NCBI GenBank assembly: GCA_019636385.1
Contig: JAHBXT010000001.1
Span: 992,001 to 1,056,000, forward strand
Length of the DNA stretch: 64,000 nucleotides
Direction of reading: 5' to 3'
Origin: Pirellulaceae bacterium
Lineage (GTDB): Bacteria; Planctomycetota; Planctomycetia; Pirellulales; Pirellulaceae
A program made the position numbers and the translations under genes. The notes beneath the pieces are model-generated. The model was not told where the DNA came from, made no database searches, and saw nothing but the letters and a program-made list of their open reading frames with translations. Below are positions 1 through 8,364 of this stretch, piece by piece (within the stretch, counting starts at the first letter, position 1; each line of letters begins with the position of its first letter).

Positions 1-316
1 AATCAGATGGCAGCCACCATCAATCCTACTCGGATGGCCAAGGGGCAAACGAGTGAAGCGTACCAAAGCCGAACTGAGGACCCAGGCCAGAGCCAAACTC
101 ATTCGGCAAAAGTGCAAGGAACTGGTTCCCAGCTACTCGCTGTATGCTCTTCGCCACACCTGGGCAACCAACGCCCTGAAGTCGGGGCTGGACGCTCTGA
201 CCGTCGCGATTCTGATGGGCCACCAAGACCCTTCGATGCTCGCCAAGGTCTACCAGCATCTAAGCCACAGTCCCCAGCACATGCTGGCCCAGGCGAAGAG
301 GGCGGTTGGGGAGTAG
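1..316 (+). pseudogene. Tyrosine recombinase, 3' end (copy A), frameshifted
   Basis: This is the C-terminal catalytic part of a phage-type integrase and is cut by the window start. It is nearly identical to 16761-17075, where the same sequence ends an otherwise long reading frame. Copy A has one extra G in a G run (about 42-45), which puts the N-terminal part out of frame with the catalytic part. The visible catalytic part has ALRHTWAT, LMGH and the likely nucleophile in KVYQHL. The first His of the usual HxLRH box is Tyr (YALRH), as in copy B. Homology between copies stops exactly at the stop codon. It is probably non-functional, although the upstream part is not visible. Confidence 0.85.
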
Positions 317-595
317 GTGGCGTTGGATTAGTCAGACGAAGTTGCGTGGGGCATTTCGATGGCTTGCCCTACGCTGTCATTTTCTGGCAGACCAAATAAT
401 TGCCACGAAGTGAACTGTACACCAATAATTTCACTTCATCCAATCGGCATAGAGCCCCGCCATCCTGGTGGGAAATCCTCTCCTGCGACGGGCCTTCAAC
501 CTTTGAGACCCAAGTTAGTTTTTGAAAATTGCTCGCCGCCGGGTTGGCGCTCCTGCCCAACCGTTGTAAAATTCGATCTGATTTTGCACTGTTCT
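317..595. other. Non-coding stretch between int copy A and the XRE-ImmA gene
   Basis: No credible gene is seen here. The sequence right after the integrase stop differs from that after integrase copy B, so this is where the variable cargo begins. The 3' part is AT-rich and probably holds the promoter of the XRE-ImmA gene. A half-site GTAAAA near 565 resembles one arm of the palindrome at 596-611. Confidence 0.5.
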
Positions 596-611
596 GTAAA
601 ACAGGTTTTAC
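596..611. promoter_or_regulatory. Palindromic operator candidate for the XRE-ImmA gene
   Basis: GTAAAACAGGTTTTAC is a perfect inverted repeat with 7-bp arms and a 2-bp centre. It ends 36 bp before the preferred ATG at 648. The downstream gene encodes an N-terminal XRE-type helix-turn-helix, and such regulators commonly bind short palindromes over their own promoter. Autoregulation is therefore inferred from position and symmetry. Confidence 0.5.
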
Positions 612-647
612 GAATTGACCAGTCACTTCCAGCCCAATTTAAACAAC

Positions 648-1748
648 ATGAGCTTGCAAGGAAGCTTGGGTAACAAGCTACGCGTAGCAAGATCGTTAGC
701 AGGTCTGTCGACTCGTTCCGTCGCCAGCCGGCTTGAAACGAGGTTTCGAGTATCACATGCAACGGTTGCGAATTACGAAAAGGGTTGTTCAGTTCCTCCC
801 TTCGATGTTCTCGCTGCATTAGCAGTGATTTATGATCGTCCGATTAACTGGTTTCTTGAATCGTCAAAGAATCTTAGCGGAATCCGTTACCGAAACCTCA
901 AGTCAAGAACCAAGTCATCTGATCTTTTAAAGTTTGAGGCTGAAGTACAACGCTGGATCGATGCATACGTTGCAATAGAATCAAGACTCAAGCAGCCATT
1001 GAGAGCGACCGTTGATTTTCCCAAAAATTGCAAAAAGAAAGATCTTGCGACTCTTGCTTTAGATGTCCGTCGACAATTGAAATTTGGTGAGGACGAACCG
1101 ATTGGAAGCGTAATCGGAGTATTGGAGGCTTTTGGCATCCGGGTTATCGAGGTCGAGTCTTCTGTTCGAATTGATGGGCTAGCAGCGAAGTATGGAGATG
1201 AATTCGTGGTTGCATTGAATCCTGCCGTCTCCCATGAGAGACTCCGACTAAATGCGGCACACGAATTGGCGCATGTTATCCTTGGCGATTGCGAGCAGCA
1301 GACAGACGATTGCAAAGAGCAGCAGGCATTCGAATTTGCCTCGATTTTTCTAATACCTAATCGACAACTGAAGAAGGCATTTGAAGGATTGTCTATGGTT
1401 CGGTTAGTACAATTTAAGGAACGGTTCGGGATTTCTCTAGCAGCGATGGTTTATCGCGCTGAAAAGCTTCAATTCATCAAAAAGTCTGTGGCTAAACAGT
1501 TATGGATTGAGTTTTCCCGTCGTGGCTGGCGAAAAAAAGAGCCGGGGCGTGTCCAAGAAGATCGAGCAACTCGTCTTGAGCAAATGATAGAAATGCTTTT
1601 AGCTAGTCGTTTGATGTCACTAAAGGAAATTGCTGACTTATGTAGTACTCGAAACGCTGAGATTCATAGTCGACTACAACGAGCTTTGGGTTTGAATGAG
1701 TCATCTGAAGGATCGGATGACATTGTGCTTTCATTTCCGAAAACGTAA
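648..1748 (+). CDS. XRE-type HTH fused to ImmA/IrrE zinc metallopeptidase
   Basis: A protein of about 366 aa. The N-terminal ~65 residues form an XRE-like helix-turn-helix (GNKLRVARSLAGLSTRSVA, then SHATVANYEKG). The middle holds an ImmA/IrrE peptidase domain with the zinc motif HELAH in AAHELAHVILGD, and a downstream EFAS segment (FEFASIFLIPN) that could supply the third ligand. Such fusions usually derepress mobile elements or stress genes by cleaving a repressor, or act with a partner gene as a toxin-antitoxin-like pair. ATG 648 is preferred because it starts just before the HTH, but a TTG at 615 is also in frame and lies beyond the palindrome at 596-611. The gene lies between integrase and excisionase remnants, so it is probably element cargo. 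The last ~80 residues are not recognised. Confidence 0.85.
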   Translation: MSLQGSLGNKLRVARSLAGLSTRSVASRLETRFRVSHATVANYEKGCSVPPFDVLAALAVIYDRPINWFLESSKNLSGIRYRNLKSRTKSSDLLKFEAEVQRWIDAYVAIESRLKQPLRATVDFPKNCKKKDLATLALDVRRQLKFGEDEPIGSVIGVLEAFGIRVIEVESSVRIDGLAAKYGDEFVVALNPAVSHERLRLNAAHELAHVILGDCEQQTDDCKEQQAFEFASIFLIPNRQLKKAFEGLSMVRLVQFKERFGISLAAMVYRAEKLQFIKKSVAKQLWIEFSRRGWRKKEPGRVQEDRATRLEQMIEMLLASRLMSLKEIADLCSTRNAEIHSRLQRALGLNESSEGSDDIVLSFPKT

Positions 1749-1785
1749 GGAATCGTGCACGGAAGTCTGTATTTAGGATAATGTT

Positions 1786-2313
1786 ATGAATAAGATGCGA
1801 AAGACCGTGGCTATGTTACCGCACGAAGACAAAGTGCTTCGTGACTTGTACACTCAAGCGAATATCCCTTCGGATCAATATCCGCAGCGAAACGAAGAGT
1901 TGGAAAGCTTAGTAGCAGACTGGAATTCCATTTGTTGCCGCGAAGAGGCACCTGCTGACCTGTTGCACTATATGGTTACAAAGCGCAAAAATGGACAATG
2001 GGTCAGACTTGGTCGCACTAGCTGTGAACGACTGAAGAACGTAAGTGAAGGCCTTTCGGAAGAGGAATTACAGACGCTTGATGCAATTCATGAAGACTTG
2101 CAGATCGCGTCAGATCGGTTTGCTTTGGATTCCGAGCTTTCAAAGCAATTGCAGACCGAATTTGCCAAAAGAACGGGACGGATTTATCCGCCTTTATTAT
2201 TGGCAGCGGCTATGATTCGTCGACGGAAAGCAGGTACCTTAGCAACATTGCGTCCGACTAGAACTGATCAGGATAGCGCATTCGCAGATATAGATAAAGT
2301 TGTTGGTCAGTAG
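1786..2313 (+). CDS. Unknown 175-aa partner of the XRE-ImmA protein
   Basis: Begins 37 bp after the XRE-ImmA stop on the same strand, so it is probably co-transcribed. The product is soluble and charged, with no signal peptide or membrane segment. The middle is probably helical, and the C-terminal part carries TGRIYPPLLLAAAMIRRRKA followed by a short basic and disordered-looking tail. I do not recognise a family. COG2856/XRE genes often sit next to a toxin or effector gene such as DUF4411, but no such motif is visible here. A role as the effector or substrate of the ImmA protein is only an inference from position. Confidence 0.7.
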   Translation: MNKMRKTVAMLPHEDKVLRDLYTQANIPSDQYPQRNEELESLVADWNSICCREEAPADLLHYMVTKRKNGQWVRLGRTSCERLKNVSEGLSEEELQTLDAIHEDLQIASDRFALDSELSKQLQTEFAKRTGRIYPPLLLAAAMIRRRKAGTLATLRPTRTDQDSAFADIDKVVGQ

Positions 2314-2458
2314 CAGCAAACTCTTAACAAGTATCAGGAACAGCCTGAACTGAATGGGTAAGGTGCGGAATTTCTTCAATTGTCAGGCGGTACGAAACTG
2401 CAACGGATTTCTTGCGGCCTGTTATAGTCTGTCACGGAAGTCTTTCCGCAATAAAGCG

Positions 2459-2487
2459 AAAAAAGCCCCCGCGTCCATGCAAGGGCT
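2459..2487 (-). terminator. Intrinsic terminator after excisionase-like gene (copy A)
   Basis: Read on the minus strand, a short hairpin (AGCCC ... GGGCT arms) is followed by a run of six T. It lies about 50 bp past the stop of the excisionase-like gene at 2537. The same structure recurs at 18161-18189 as part of the repeated xis segment. Confidence 0.6.
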
Positions 2488-2536
2488 CTTCGGGGCCGTT
2501 CTGGCCCGCTCCGGTTCTAGGACTTGCTTTCCAGTC

Positions 2537-2788
2537 TCACTTCTTAATGTGCTTGAGCACTGATGGCTTGGCACGACGTGGTGGTGGAATTAAATCGCTT
2601 GGTCCCTTCTTTCTCTTCTCAAGGAAAGACTCAATGTCAGACTCTCTAATTCGAATGGCTCCCCGGCCAGGTCCAACGCGGTAATGAGTGATGGCTCCTG
2701 ACTGAAGTAGTTTGTAGGTCTCTGGTAACGATAGGCCCAAATAGCTTGCCAAGTCCTTGGCCGTCAGTAACCTCTCCTTAGTCTCCAC
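2537..2788 (-). CDS. Excisionase-family helix-turn-helix protein (copy A)
   Basis: An 83-aa protein with a MerR-like/HTH_17 excisionase fold: LTAKDLASYLGLSLPETYKLL is the helix-turn-helix, followed by a wing with ITHYRVGPGRGAIRIRESD and IESFLEKRKKG. These proteins direct integrase towards excision or bind plasmid and phage promoters. The start is a GTG overlapping the end of the upstream gene at 2778-3011, suggesting translational coupling. Together with the integrase 3' end at 1-316 it looks like part of an integrative element. A second copy at 18238-18442 keeps the same 3' three quarters but has lost its own 5' end. Confidence 0.8.
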   Translation of the reverse strand: METKERLLTAKDLASYLGLSLPETYKLLQSGAITHYRVGPGRGAIRIRESDIESFLEKRKKGPSDLIPPPRRAKPSVLKHIKK

Positions 2789-3011
2789 AGGTCACTCCCC
2801 CAGGGGTTTCCAGGGATAACTTTTCCAGCCGCTTCCAGACCAGCTCTAATAGCTCCAAATTCCCTAACTCAGTTCCTTGCTCACAAATCTCAAAGCTCAA
2901 CATTAACAGTTCGCGCTCGATCTCGTTCTGGTACAGGCGGGCTAGTCGAGTGAAGCTCGCTTGCCACGGAGAACCCCCAGCGCGTGGAGTTCTTCTGGGT
3001 CGTGATTTCAT
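2778..3011 (-). CDS. Small unknown protein upstream of the excisionase-like gene
   Basis: A 77-aa basic, helical protein starting MKSRPRRTPRAGG. The ATG at 3011 is chosen because AAAGGA lies about 7 bp upstream; a longer in-frame start at 3134 would run into the neighbouring IS end. Its 3' end overlaps the GTG start of the excisionase-like gene. No family is recognised. By position it may be a small accessory or DNA-binding protein of the integrative element. Confidence 0.6.
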   Translation of the reverse strand: MKSRPRRTPRAGGSPWQASFTRLARLYQNEIERELLMLSFEICEQGTELGNLELLELVWKRLEKLSLETPGGVTCGD

Positions 3012-3131
3012 TGGCTGTCCTTTCTTTGTTGTTAATTGCGAAATGGATCGTGGTACCACGCATGAAAGAGTACTCGCCCTATGCACTTCCACCAAAAATA
3101 ACGCACGTATCTTGGCACCAAGTAGAGGGAA

Positions 3132-4431
3132 CACGGCCAGCGCGTAATTAAGTCATTGCCCGCCATGGACTTGCTCGAGGATGTCGGTATTGTAGGCTGC
3201 TAATTCCATGCGACCGACGATGCTCTCGTTTTTCTTCTGCCCGCGTTTAAGCAGCGAGATGGCGAAGCGTCGTAGCCAACTGAGGTTGTTGACTAAGGCC
3301 CGCTCACTGGTCTGCTGCGCGTCCTCGCGAAAGGTTACGTCCAACGTCCAGTGCATCGACTCGATCGACCAGTGGCCGCGCACGGCAGCGGCAAACGCGG
3401 ATACTGTCAGCAACCGATTGAGGATGAAGTAGCGTGTCTGGAATGTCTCTTGTTGGTTGGCATCTGTACTGACGCGAACCGCATAGCCGATGGCTTTAAC
3501 CGAGGGCCAGGCTTTCTTGATTGGCGAATCTTTCTTCAGCTTGATAATTCCGTAGCTGCGTTCATCAATCCGCCCGTGTGACTGGTCGGTGGTTTGGAGG
3601 CTGCGGCAGTACAGGTCTTCTTGTACTCCCTCCAGTACATCAAAGACCAATTCTTCGACCGTTTCAAATAGGTTCAGCTGATTGGCTTTGACAGCTACCA
3701 CGTAGGTTCCCTGTCGCTTGTCGATCTGGGCCACGATCTGCTTTTGACATCCCATGGCGTCGATCGTGACGATCGAATTCTTCAAGTCGATCTGCTCCAG
3801 TAGCTCTGGAATCGCTGTGATTTCATTGGATTTCTCCTGCGTAGCGATCTGTCCAAGTACCATGCCTTGCTCACTAGCCCATGCGCTCACAATGTGCAGC
3901 GGCCCCAGTCCCTGCGAGCGATCATGTGAGCCGCGACAGGTCTTGCCATCGGGTGGCGATTAGCCGAAGCTGACCATCTTCTGTTTGCTCCATGTGCGAG
4001 GCTAGCCAGCGCATGAAACATTTCTGAAACGCTTCAGGCTCACTCTGCGAATACAGTCTCGTGATGGCAAGCCACCGGGAAGCTCCAAGAATCTTTCGAG
4101 AAAGCCTGCTTTCCCTTGGCCCAGCGCTCGATGCCTGTCGGACCTTTAGCACCCGAGATAATGGCGCAAATGCAGATCACGATCAGATCAGTCAATTTGT
4201 GTTTACGGTTCTTGGTGTTTCTCGGATCGGACAAGCTCTCGAAGTATTGACTGACCAGTTCGACTCGAACCGCTTTTGCAGTGGACATGATCGGCTCTCC
4301 CGTAGACCAAGCAGCGACACAGCTTCCACGGCCTTCGCAGGAAGAATCACGTCGCGCATGCCTATGGTCTACCAAAGAAATCAATATCGCGCTAGGCTAC
4401 CTAGACCGCCTAACATTGCGCGCTGGCCGTG
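3132..4431. mobile_element. ISAs1-family insertion sequence, decayed
   Basis: The element is bounded by near-perfect inverted repeats. The left end CACGGCCAGCGCG(T)AAT is at 3132-3148 and its complement is at 4415-4431, with one mismatch in 17 bp. The symmetry can be extended outward to GGGA(A/T) for 22 bp with two mismatches (3127-3148 and 4415-4436). It carries one minus-strand transposase pseudogene. I see no target-site duplication. On the right, sequence homologous to the Rhs cores begins at about 4432, so the element lies inside or has deleted the start of the first Rhs unit. The length of about 1.3 kb is usual for this family. Confidence 0.8.
3153..4288 (-). pseudogene. ISAs1-family DDE transposase, multiple frameshifts
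   Basis: The N-terminal part (from ATG at 4288) has the family signature LSDPRNTKNRKHKLTDL and ICAIISGAKG. The C-terminal part has DGKTCRGSHDR, VTIDAMGCQ and HWTLDVTFREDAQ, which match the three acidic DDE regions. The frame shifts at least twice between about 4090 and 4025 and once more near 3960, so no single protein can be made. The N- and C-terminal parts otherwise remain well conserved, so the decay looks recent. This element is unlikely to move without a helper transposase. Confidence 0.9.
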
Positions 4432-6180
4432 ATCCCGGGCGTGTTCAACGAAACTGATAAAAATGAGCAGACGTTATACAGCTACGATGCCAACGATCGG
4501 CTAACCAGCGAAATGTATACTGGTACTCAGACGACCCAGGAAGAGCCGCAGGTAACGACGACGACCAATACCAGTCAGACCACCTACGCCTACAACAAGA
4601 CGCAGCAGACCAGCAAGACGAAGGTGGAAGGCACCATCGCCACCACGCAGACATTCAGCTACAATCGTCAGGGGTTGATGGCTTCGGTCATCACTGAGAC
4701 TAGTAACGAGAGCGAACTTAAACGTGTCGATTACAGCTACGACACGGCTGGCAATCGAGTTGGCTCGTCCCAATACGAAGCCAGCACACAGTCACCTGTA
4801 ACCTGGACTCTGCAAACATCCACACGGTATTTGACCGACTCGCAGAATCCGACTGGCTACTCGCAGGTCCTGCAGGAGACTCATTACTCAGGCGGAGGAC
4901 TCAGCAAGAAAATCATTTACACAGTCGCCCATGACCAGATAAGCCAAGCCACCTTCACGATCGACACCTCCGGCCTCCAGACTCTAGCCTCCAACCTGTT
5001 CTTCGGCACCGATGGTCACGGCAGCGTCCGCTTGCTCTACGACGCAGCCGCAGCCATCGCTCAGCAGGCTGGCCTGCAGCAGATCTACCAATATGACGCC
5101 TACGGCAATCTGCTAATGATCGGACAAGTTTCGCATTTGAGTACGATCACACCCCTCACCACCTATTTATACAGCGGCGAGTCCTTCGACTTCTGCATCG
5201 GCCAGCAGTACTTGCGAGCACGCTGGTATGATCCCCGCACCGGTCGCTTTAACCAGCTCGATCCCTTCGCTGGCAACTCCAGCGATCCGCAGAGTTTCCA
5301 TAAGTACGCTTACGTGCATGGCGATCCGGTAAACGGGGTCGATCCAAGTGGGGAGTTTGCGCAACTGTTGGCTTATACCCGAAATGCAGTATCGAGTAGT
5401 GCTGCCTTGAGTTTCGCAAGGTCAGCGATTTCACTTCTAGCAAAACACTGGCAGTTGGCAATAGTTGCAAACCTACTTACCCGAGTTCGGCTCGACACTG
5501 CAGATCGACCTCAATCAATTAACGTGGTAAATAGAGTATCTGAACTCGCAGAATTAGCAAATGCTTCGTATGACGGTTACTCCTCACGATCCGTTTTGGG
5601 AGGAGCGTGGAGACAACTGGAAATTCCGGATCGACTGACAGATAGCGTTGGCTATACCGTCAAAGGTTGGACCAACGGGCAGGGCAGAGTTGTGATTGGT
5701 TTTGCTGGCACGGATGATTTATACGACGTTGCGGTCGACGCAATCAACGTTTTTGGAGTGACAACCAGCCAATACCGTAGAGCGATAAGTATTGCCGACT
5801 GGGCAGTCAATACCTTTGGCCAAAACTCTGTTGAGTTCACTGGGCATTCACTTGGAGGAGGACTTGCTGCGGCCGCCGCTTACAGAACAGGGCGTCCAGC
5901 TACAACGTTTAACGCTGCGGGTATCTCCCTATTGTCATATACAACCAATGCAGTTGCGCAAGGACTCTCGCCAATTGTCGCAAAGCCGAGTATCACGAAT
6001 TACTATGTTCCTGGTGATGCCCTATCCTTGGCGCAAGACTATTCGTTTTTGGTAAACGCTTCAGGAATCCATATCGCCCTTCCCAATCCAGCGATTTTGA
6101 TGAGGCCCAGTCTGAAGCACAAGATGGCTACCGTGCTAATGGCAATTGACGACTGGCGCAGGGAGATTTCGGGCTCATGA
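4429..6180 (+). CDS. Rhs unit 1: 5'-truncated Rhs core with lipase-like toxin tip
   Basis: The reading frame starts abruptly at the end of the IS; the GTG at 4429 lies inside the IS terminus and has no clear ribosome site, so translation is doubtful. Residues 1 to about 300 are Rhs/YD repeats (YSYDANDRL, VDYSYDTAGNRVG, YQYDAYGN) ending in the core signature YLRARWYDPRTGRF and HGDPVNGVDPSG. The tip (about residues 305-583) contains IGFAGTDD and GHSLGGGLAAAAAY near residue 472, the nucleophile elbow of class-3 lipase-like alpha/beta hydrolases. It probably attacks membrane lipid. Its stop overlaps the start of the immunity candidate (ATGA at 6177-6180). The N-terminal export part of a real Rhs protein is missing. 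Confidence 0.85.
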   Translation: MIPGVFNETDKNEQTLYSYDANDRLTSEMYTGTQTTQEEPQVTTTTNTSQTTYAYNKTQQTSKTKVEGTIATTQTFSYNRQGLMASVITETSNESELKRVDYSYDTAGNRVGSSQYEASTQSPVTWTLQTSTRYLTDSQNPTGYSQVLQETHYSGGGLSKKIIYTVAHDQISQATFTIDTSGLQTLASNLFFGTDGHGSVRLLYDAAAAIAQQAGLQQIYQYDAYGNLLMIGQVSHLSTITPLTTYLYSGESFDFCIGQQYLRARWYDPRTGRFNQLDPFAGNSSDPQSFHKYAYVHGDPVNGVDPSGEFAQLLAYTRNAVSSSAALSFARSAISLLAKHWQLAIVANLLTRVRLDTADRPQSINVVNRVSELAELANASYDGYSSRSVLGGAWRQLEIPDRLTDSVGYTVKGWTNGQGRVVIGFAGTDDLYDVAVDAINVFGVTTSQYRRAISIADWAVNTFGQNSVEFTGHSLGGGLAAAAAYRTGRPATTFNAAGISLLSYTTNAVAQGLSPIVAKPSITNYYVPGDALSLAQDYSFLVNASGIHIALPNPAILMRPSLKHKMATVLMAIDDWRREISGS

Positions 6181-6404
6181 TGCAAGTTGTATTTCTCATT
6201 CGCAGTTTGTTTGAAGCTGCTATGGCAACTGTTCTCGGGTTCTTTGTCGGGATATTCCTGATGCTGACGATTTTCTTTAGTTTTGGGTTTCACTACAAGG
6301 ATAGTCCTGATTGGTTCAACCACCTTGAAGGTTTATTGATGTATGGTCTTCCGGTATTGTTCCTAATCATCAATTTGTGGTTTCAACATCGGCGAAAGCG
6401 ATGA
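6177..6404 (+). CDS. Immunity candidate for lipase-like Rhs tip
   Basis: A 75-aa protein overlapping the Rhs unit by 4 bp (ATGA). It has two predicted membrane spans (about 11-36 and 52-68) and a basic tail QHRRKR. Size, position and coupling fit an immunity protein. A membrane location would suit protection against a phospholipase-like toxin, but no family is recognised. Function is inferred from context only. Confidence 0.65.
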   Translation: MMQVVFLIRSLFEAAMATVLGFFVGIFLMLTIFFSFGFHYKDSPDWFNHLEGLLMYGLPVLFLIINLWFQHRRKR

Positions 6405-6419
6405 CATGCATTGCACTTA

Positions 6420-7937
6420 GTGCCAATCGAAATAATCAAAGGTGCCAGGAACCGAAACGGTGAGTCGACTGTGACCGACAACGTGACCACCACACAAACA
6501 TTCAGCTACAATCGGCAGGGCTTGATGGCTTCGGTCATAACAGACACTAGCGATCAAACCACCCTCAAGCGAGTTGATTACAGCTACGACACGGGCGGGC
6601 ATCGGGTGGGCTCGGCGGAGTACCAGGCATCCAGCAGCAGTCCCAGCGACTGGACGCTGACCGCCTCGACGCGGTACTTGACCGACGTTCAGAATCCGAC
6701 TGGCTACTCGCAGGTCCTGCAGGAGACTCATTACTCAGGCGGAGCGCCCAGCAAGAAGATCATCTACACAGTAGGCCATGACCAGATAAGCCAAGCCACC
6801 TTCACGATCGACACCTCCGGCCTCCAGTCTCTAACCTCGAGCCTGTTCTTCGGCACCGATGGTCACGGCAGCGTCCGAGTCCTCTATGACGCAGCTGCAG
6901 CCATCGCTCAGCAGGCTGAGCTGCAACAGATCTACCAATACGACGCCTACGGCAATCTGCTAATGATCGGACAAGTTTCGCATTTGAGTACGATCACACC
7001 CCTCACCGCCTATTTATACAGCGGCGAGTCCTTCGACTTCCGCACCGGCCAGCAGTACCTGCGAGCACGCTGGTATGACCCCCGCACCGGTCGCTTTAAC
7101 CAGCTCGATCCCTTCGCGGGCAACTCCGCCGATCCGCAGAGTTTCCATAAGTACGCTTACGTGCATGGCGATCCGGTAAACGGGGCGGATCCGATAGGGA
7201 TGTTTGGAGTTTGGGGATTATTGTTGGGTGCGCGAAATGCACTAGCTGCAACAGGTGCCCTCTATGGCATGGCAACTATTATTGAAGAACTTACTCAGGA
7301 ACATACAAGGAAAACGTCGTCAGGAATGGGGGGAGCCGATGTCACGGGTCAGTTGGAACGTCTACTAGATAAAGTTGGAGAGGTTTGGGCAACTAAGTCC
7401 GACGCTCAGAAGCTGCAAATCTTTAAGAATGCTCATTCGCTTGGCGGTTGGGATATTGTAGAAATGAAGGATTATCAAGACTCGTTTATAGGGCACAATG
7501 AGGCGACTCGAACCCTCTCGTATGGTCGTAATGTCTATCTTCAAACTGAGGTCAACTATGTGCTGTGGGGAACGATCAATGCCTTGGCCTACCGAGATCG
7601 TATCACCTATACACATCCGCTAACCGGAGTACGCGATGGTGGGATACAAAGCATGGGCGATAGTGTTGCATTGTATCGCGCTGTCCTAGGAGTTTGGTTC
7701 TCTACACGCAATCAATATGATGGCACGCTCGCAGGGCGGCGAGCGTGGGCGGAAACAGGATGGAATTATGTAACCCATAAATTCTTCATGCCTCCAATAG
7801 AGACTCGGCTCCCGCTGATGGAGCCACAAACGGGTTTCGCAACATATCGAAACCCGCTGCGGGCTCGTATTGGTGATCCTGACCTTCCACTGGATGATCC
7901 TCGGAACCTTCTAGCATTGGCAGGAGTAGTACGATGA
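6420..7937 (+). CDS. Rhs unit 2: Rhs core fragment with unknown toxin tip
   Basis: An Rhs core of about 255 residues, almost identical to unit 1 over long stretches (TQTFSYNRQGLMASVIT, YLYSGESFDF, YLRARWYDPRTGRF), ends at HGDPVNGADPIGMF. The tip of about 245 residues (from about 7200) is unrelated to the other tips. It begins with a hydrophobic stretch and contains HSLGGWDIVEMK, SYGRNVYLQTEVNYVLWG and SMGDSVALYRAVLG. I do not recognise a family. The start is uncertain: GTG 6420 and GTG 6471 are both in frame, and the boundary motif is read in a different frame from that used in units 3-5. The stop overlaps the next gene (ATGA). Confidence 0.75.
   Translation: MPIEIIKGARNRNGESTVTDNVTTTQTFSYNRQGLMASVITDTSDQTTLKRVDYSYDTGGHRVGSAEYQASSSSPSDWTLTASTRYLTDVQNPTGYSQVLQETHYSGGAPSKKIIYTVGHDQISQATFTIDTSGLQSLTSSLFFGTDGHGSVRVLYDAAAAIAQQAELQQIYQYDAYGNLLMIGQVSHLSTITPLTAYLYSGESFDFRTGQQYLRARWYDPRTGRFNQLDPFAGNSADPQSFHKYAYVHGDPVNGADPIGMFGVWGLLLGARNALAATGALYGMATIIEELTQEHTRKTSSGMGGADVTGQLERLLDKVGEVWATKSDAQKLQIFKNAHSLGGWDIVEMKDYQDSFIGHNEATRTLSYGRNVYLQTEVNYVLWGTINALAYRDRITYTHPLTGVRDGGIQSMGDSVALYRAVLGVWFSTRNQYDGTLAGRRAWAETGWNYVTHKFFMPPIETRLPLMEPQTGFATYRNPLRARIGDPDLPLDDPRNLLALAGVVR
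6434..6465 (+). repeat. Rhs cassette boundary motif, copy 1
   Basis: AATCAAAGGTGCCAGGAACC followed by GAAACGGTGAGT. It matches the motif at 9355, 11577/11596, 13600 and 15740. Here it lies 30 bp after the immunity stop and about 10 bp before homology to the other cores resumes; about 240 bp of the core start found in units 3 and 4 are missing. Confidence 0.75.
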
Positions 7938-8356
7938 ATGGCAAAGAAAGTGCGAGAAAAAGTGCGGTCTTTACCATGGAACATTACTCCCCTTCAGTAT
8001 TCCGATTCGATCGCGAGTTTCGACTGTGGTTAATACAACTGGTATTGATCAGCAGTTCGATACACGTGTTACTTACGTGCGTAGGAATTTACGTGTATAG
8101 TATTCAGACTCCGAAAATGCTGAGGAATTGGGTTAGGTATGTAATTGAAACAGGAGGTTTCTCAAGTATCCTACTCATTTCGATCTGCGCTGCCTTTATA
8201 CCTGGGGTATTGTGGTTCCTGATTGGCATGATTTACCGCCAATCGCTTATTTCTCGAAATAAACCCATACTCCCGAGAAAATGGTTTGAGCGGCTTGTGA
8301 ACCTCTCCATCGTTCCTGCAAATTTTTTGATTTTTTACCTTTTCATTACAGCATAG
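7934..8356 (+). CDS. Membrane immunity candidate for Rhs unit 2
   Basis: A 140-aa protein starting 4 bp inside the unit 2 stop. It has about three predicted membrane spans (around 34-54, 74-97 and 123-138) and is AT-rich compared with the Rhs core. No family is recognised. Coupling by ATGA overlap directly after a toxin tip marks it as the likely immunity protein. A multi-span partner suggests that the unit 2 toxin acts at the membrane, which is an inference. Confidence 0.65.
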   Translation: MNGKESARKSAVFTMEHYSPSVFRFDREFRLWLIQLVLISSSIHVLLTCVGIYVYSIQTPKMLRNWVRYVIETGGFSSILLISICAAFIPGVLWFLIGMIYRQSLISRNKPILPRKWFERLVNLSIVPANFLIFYLFITA

Positions 8357-8364
8357 GTGTTACC

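Noticed and set aside
2354..2684. Plus-strand frames over the excisionase-like gene
   Set aside because: They are shadows of the minus-strand excisionase gene, as shown by the same pattern in the second copy at 18179-18385.
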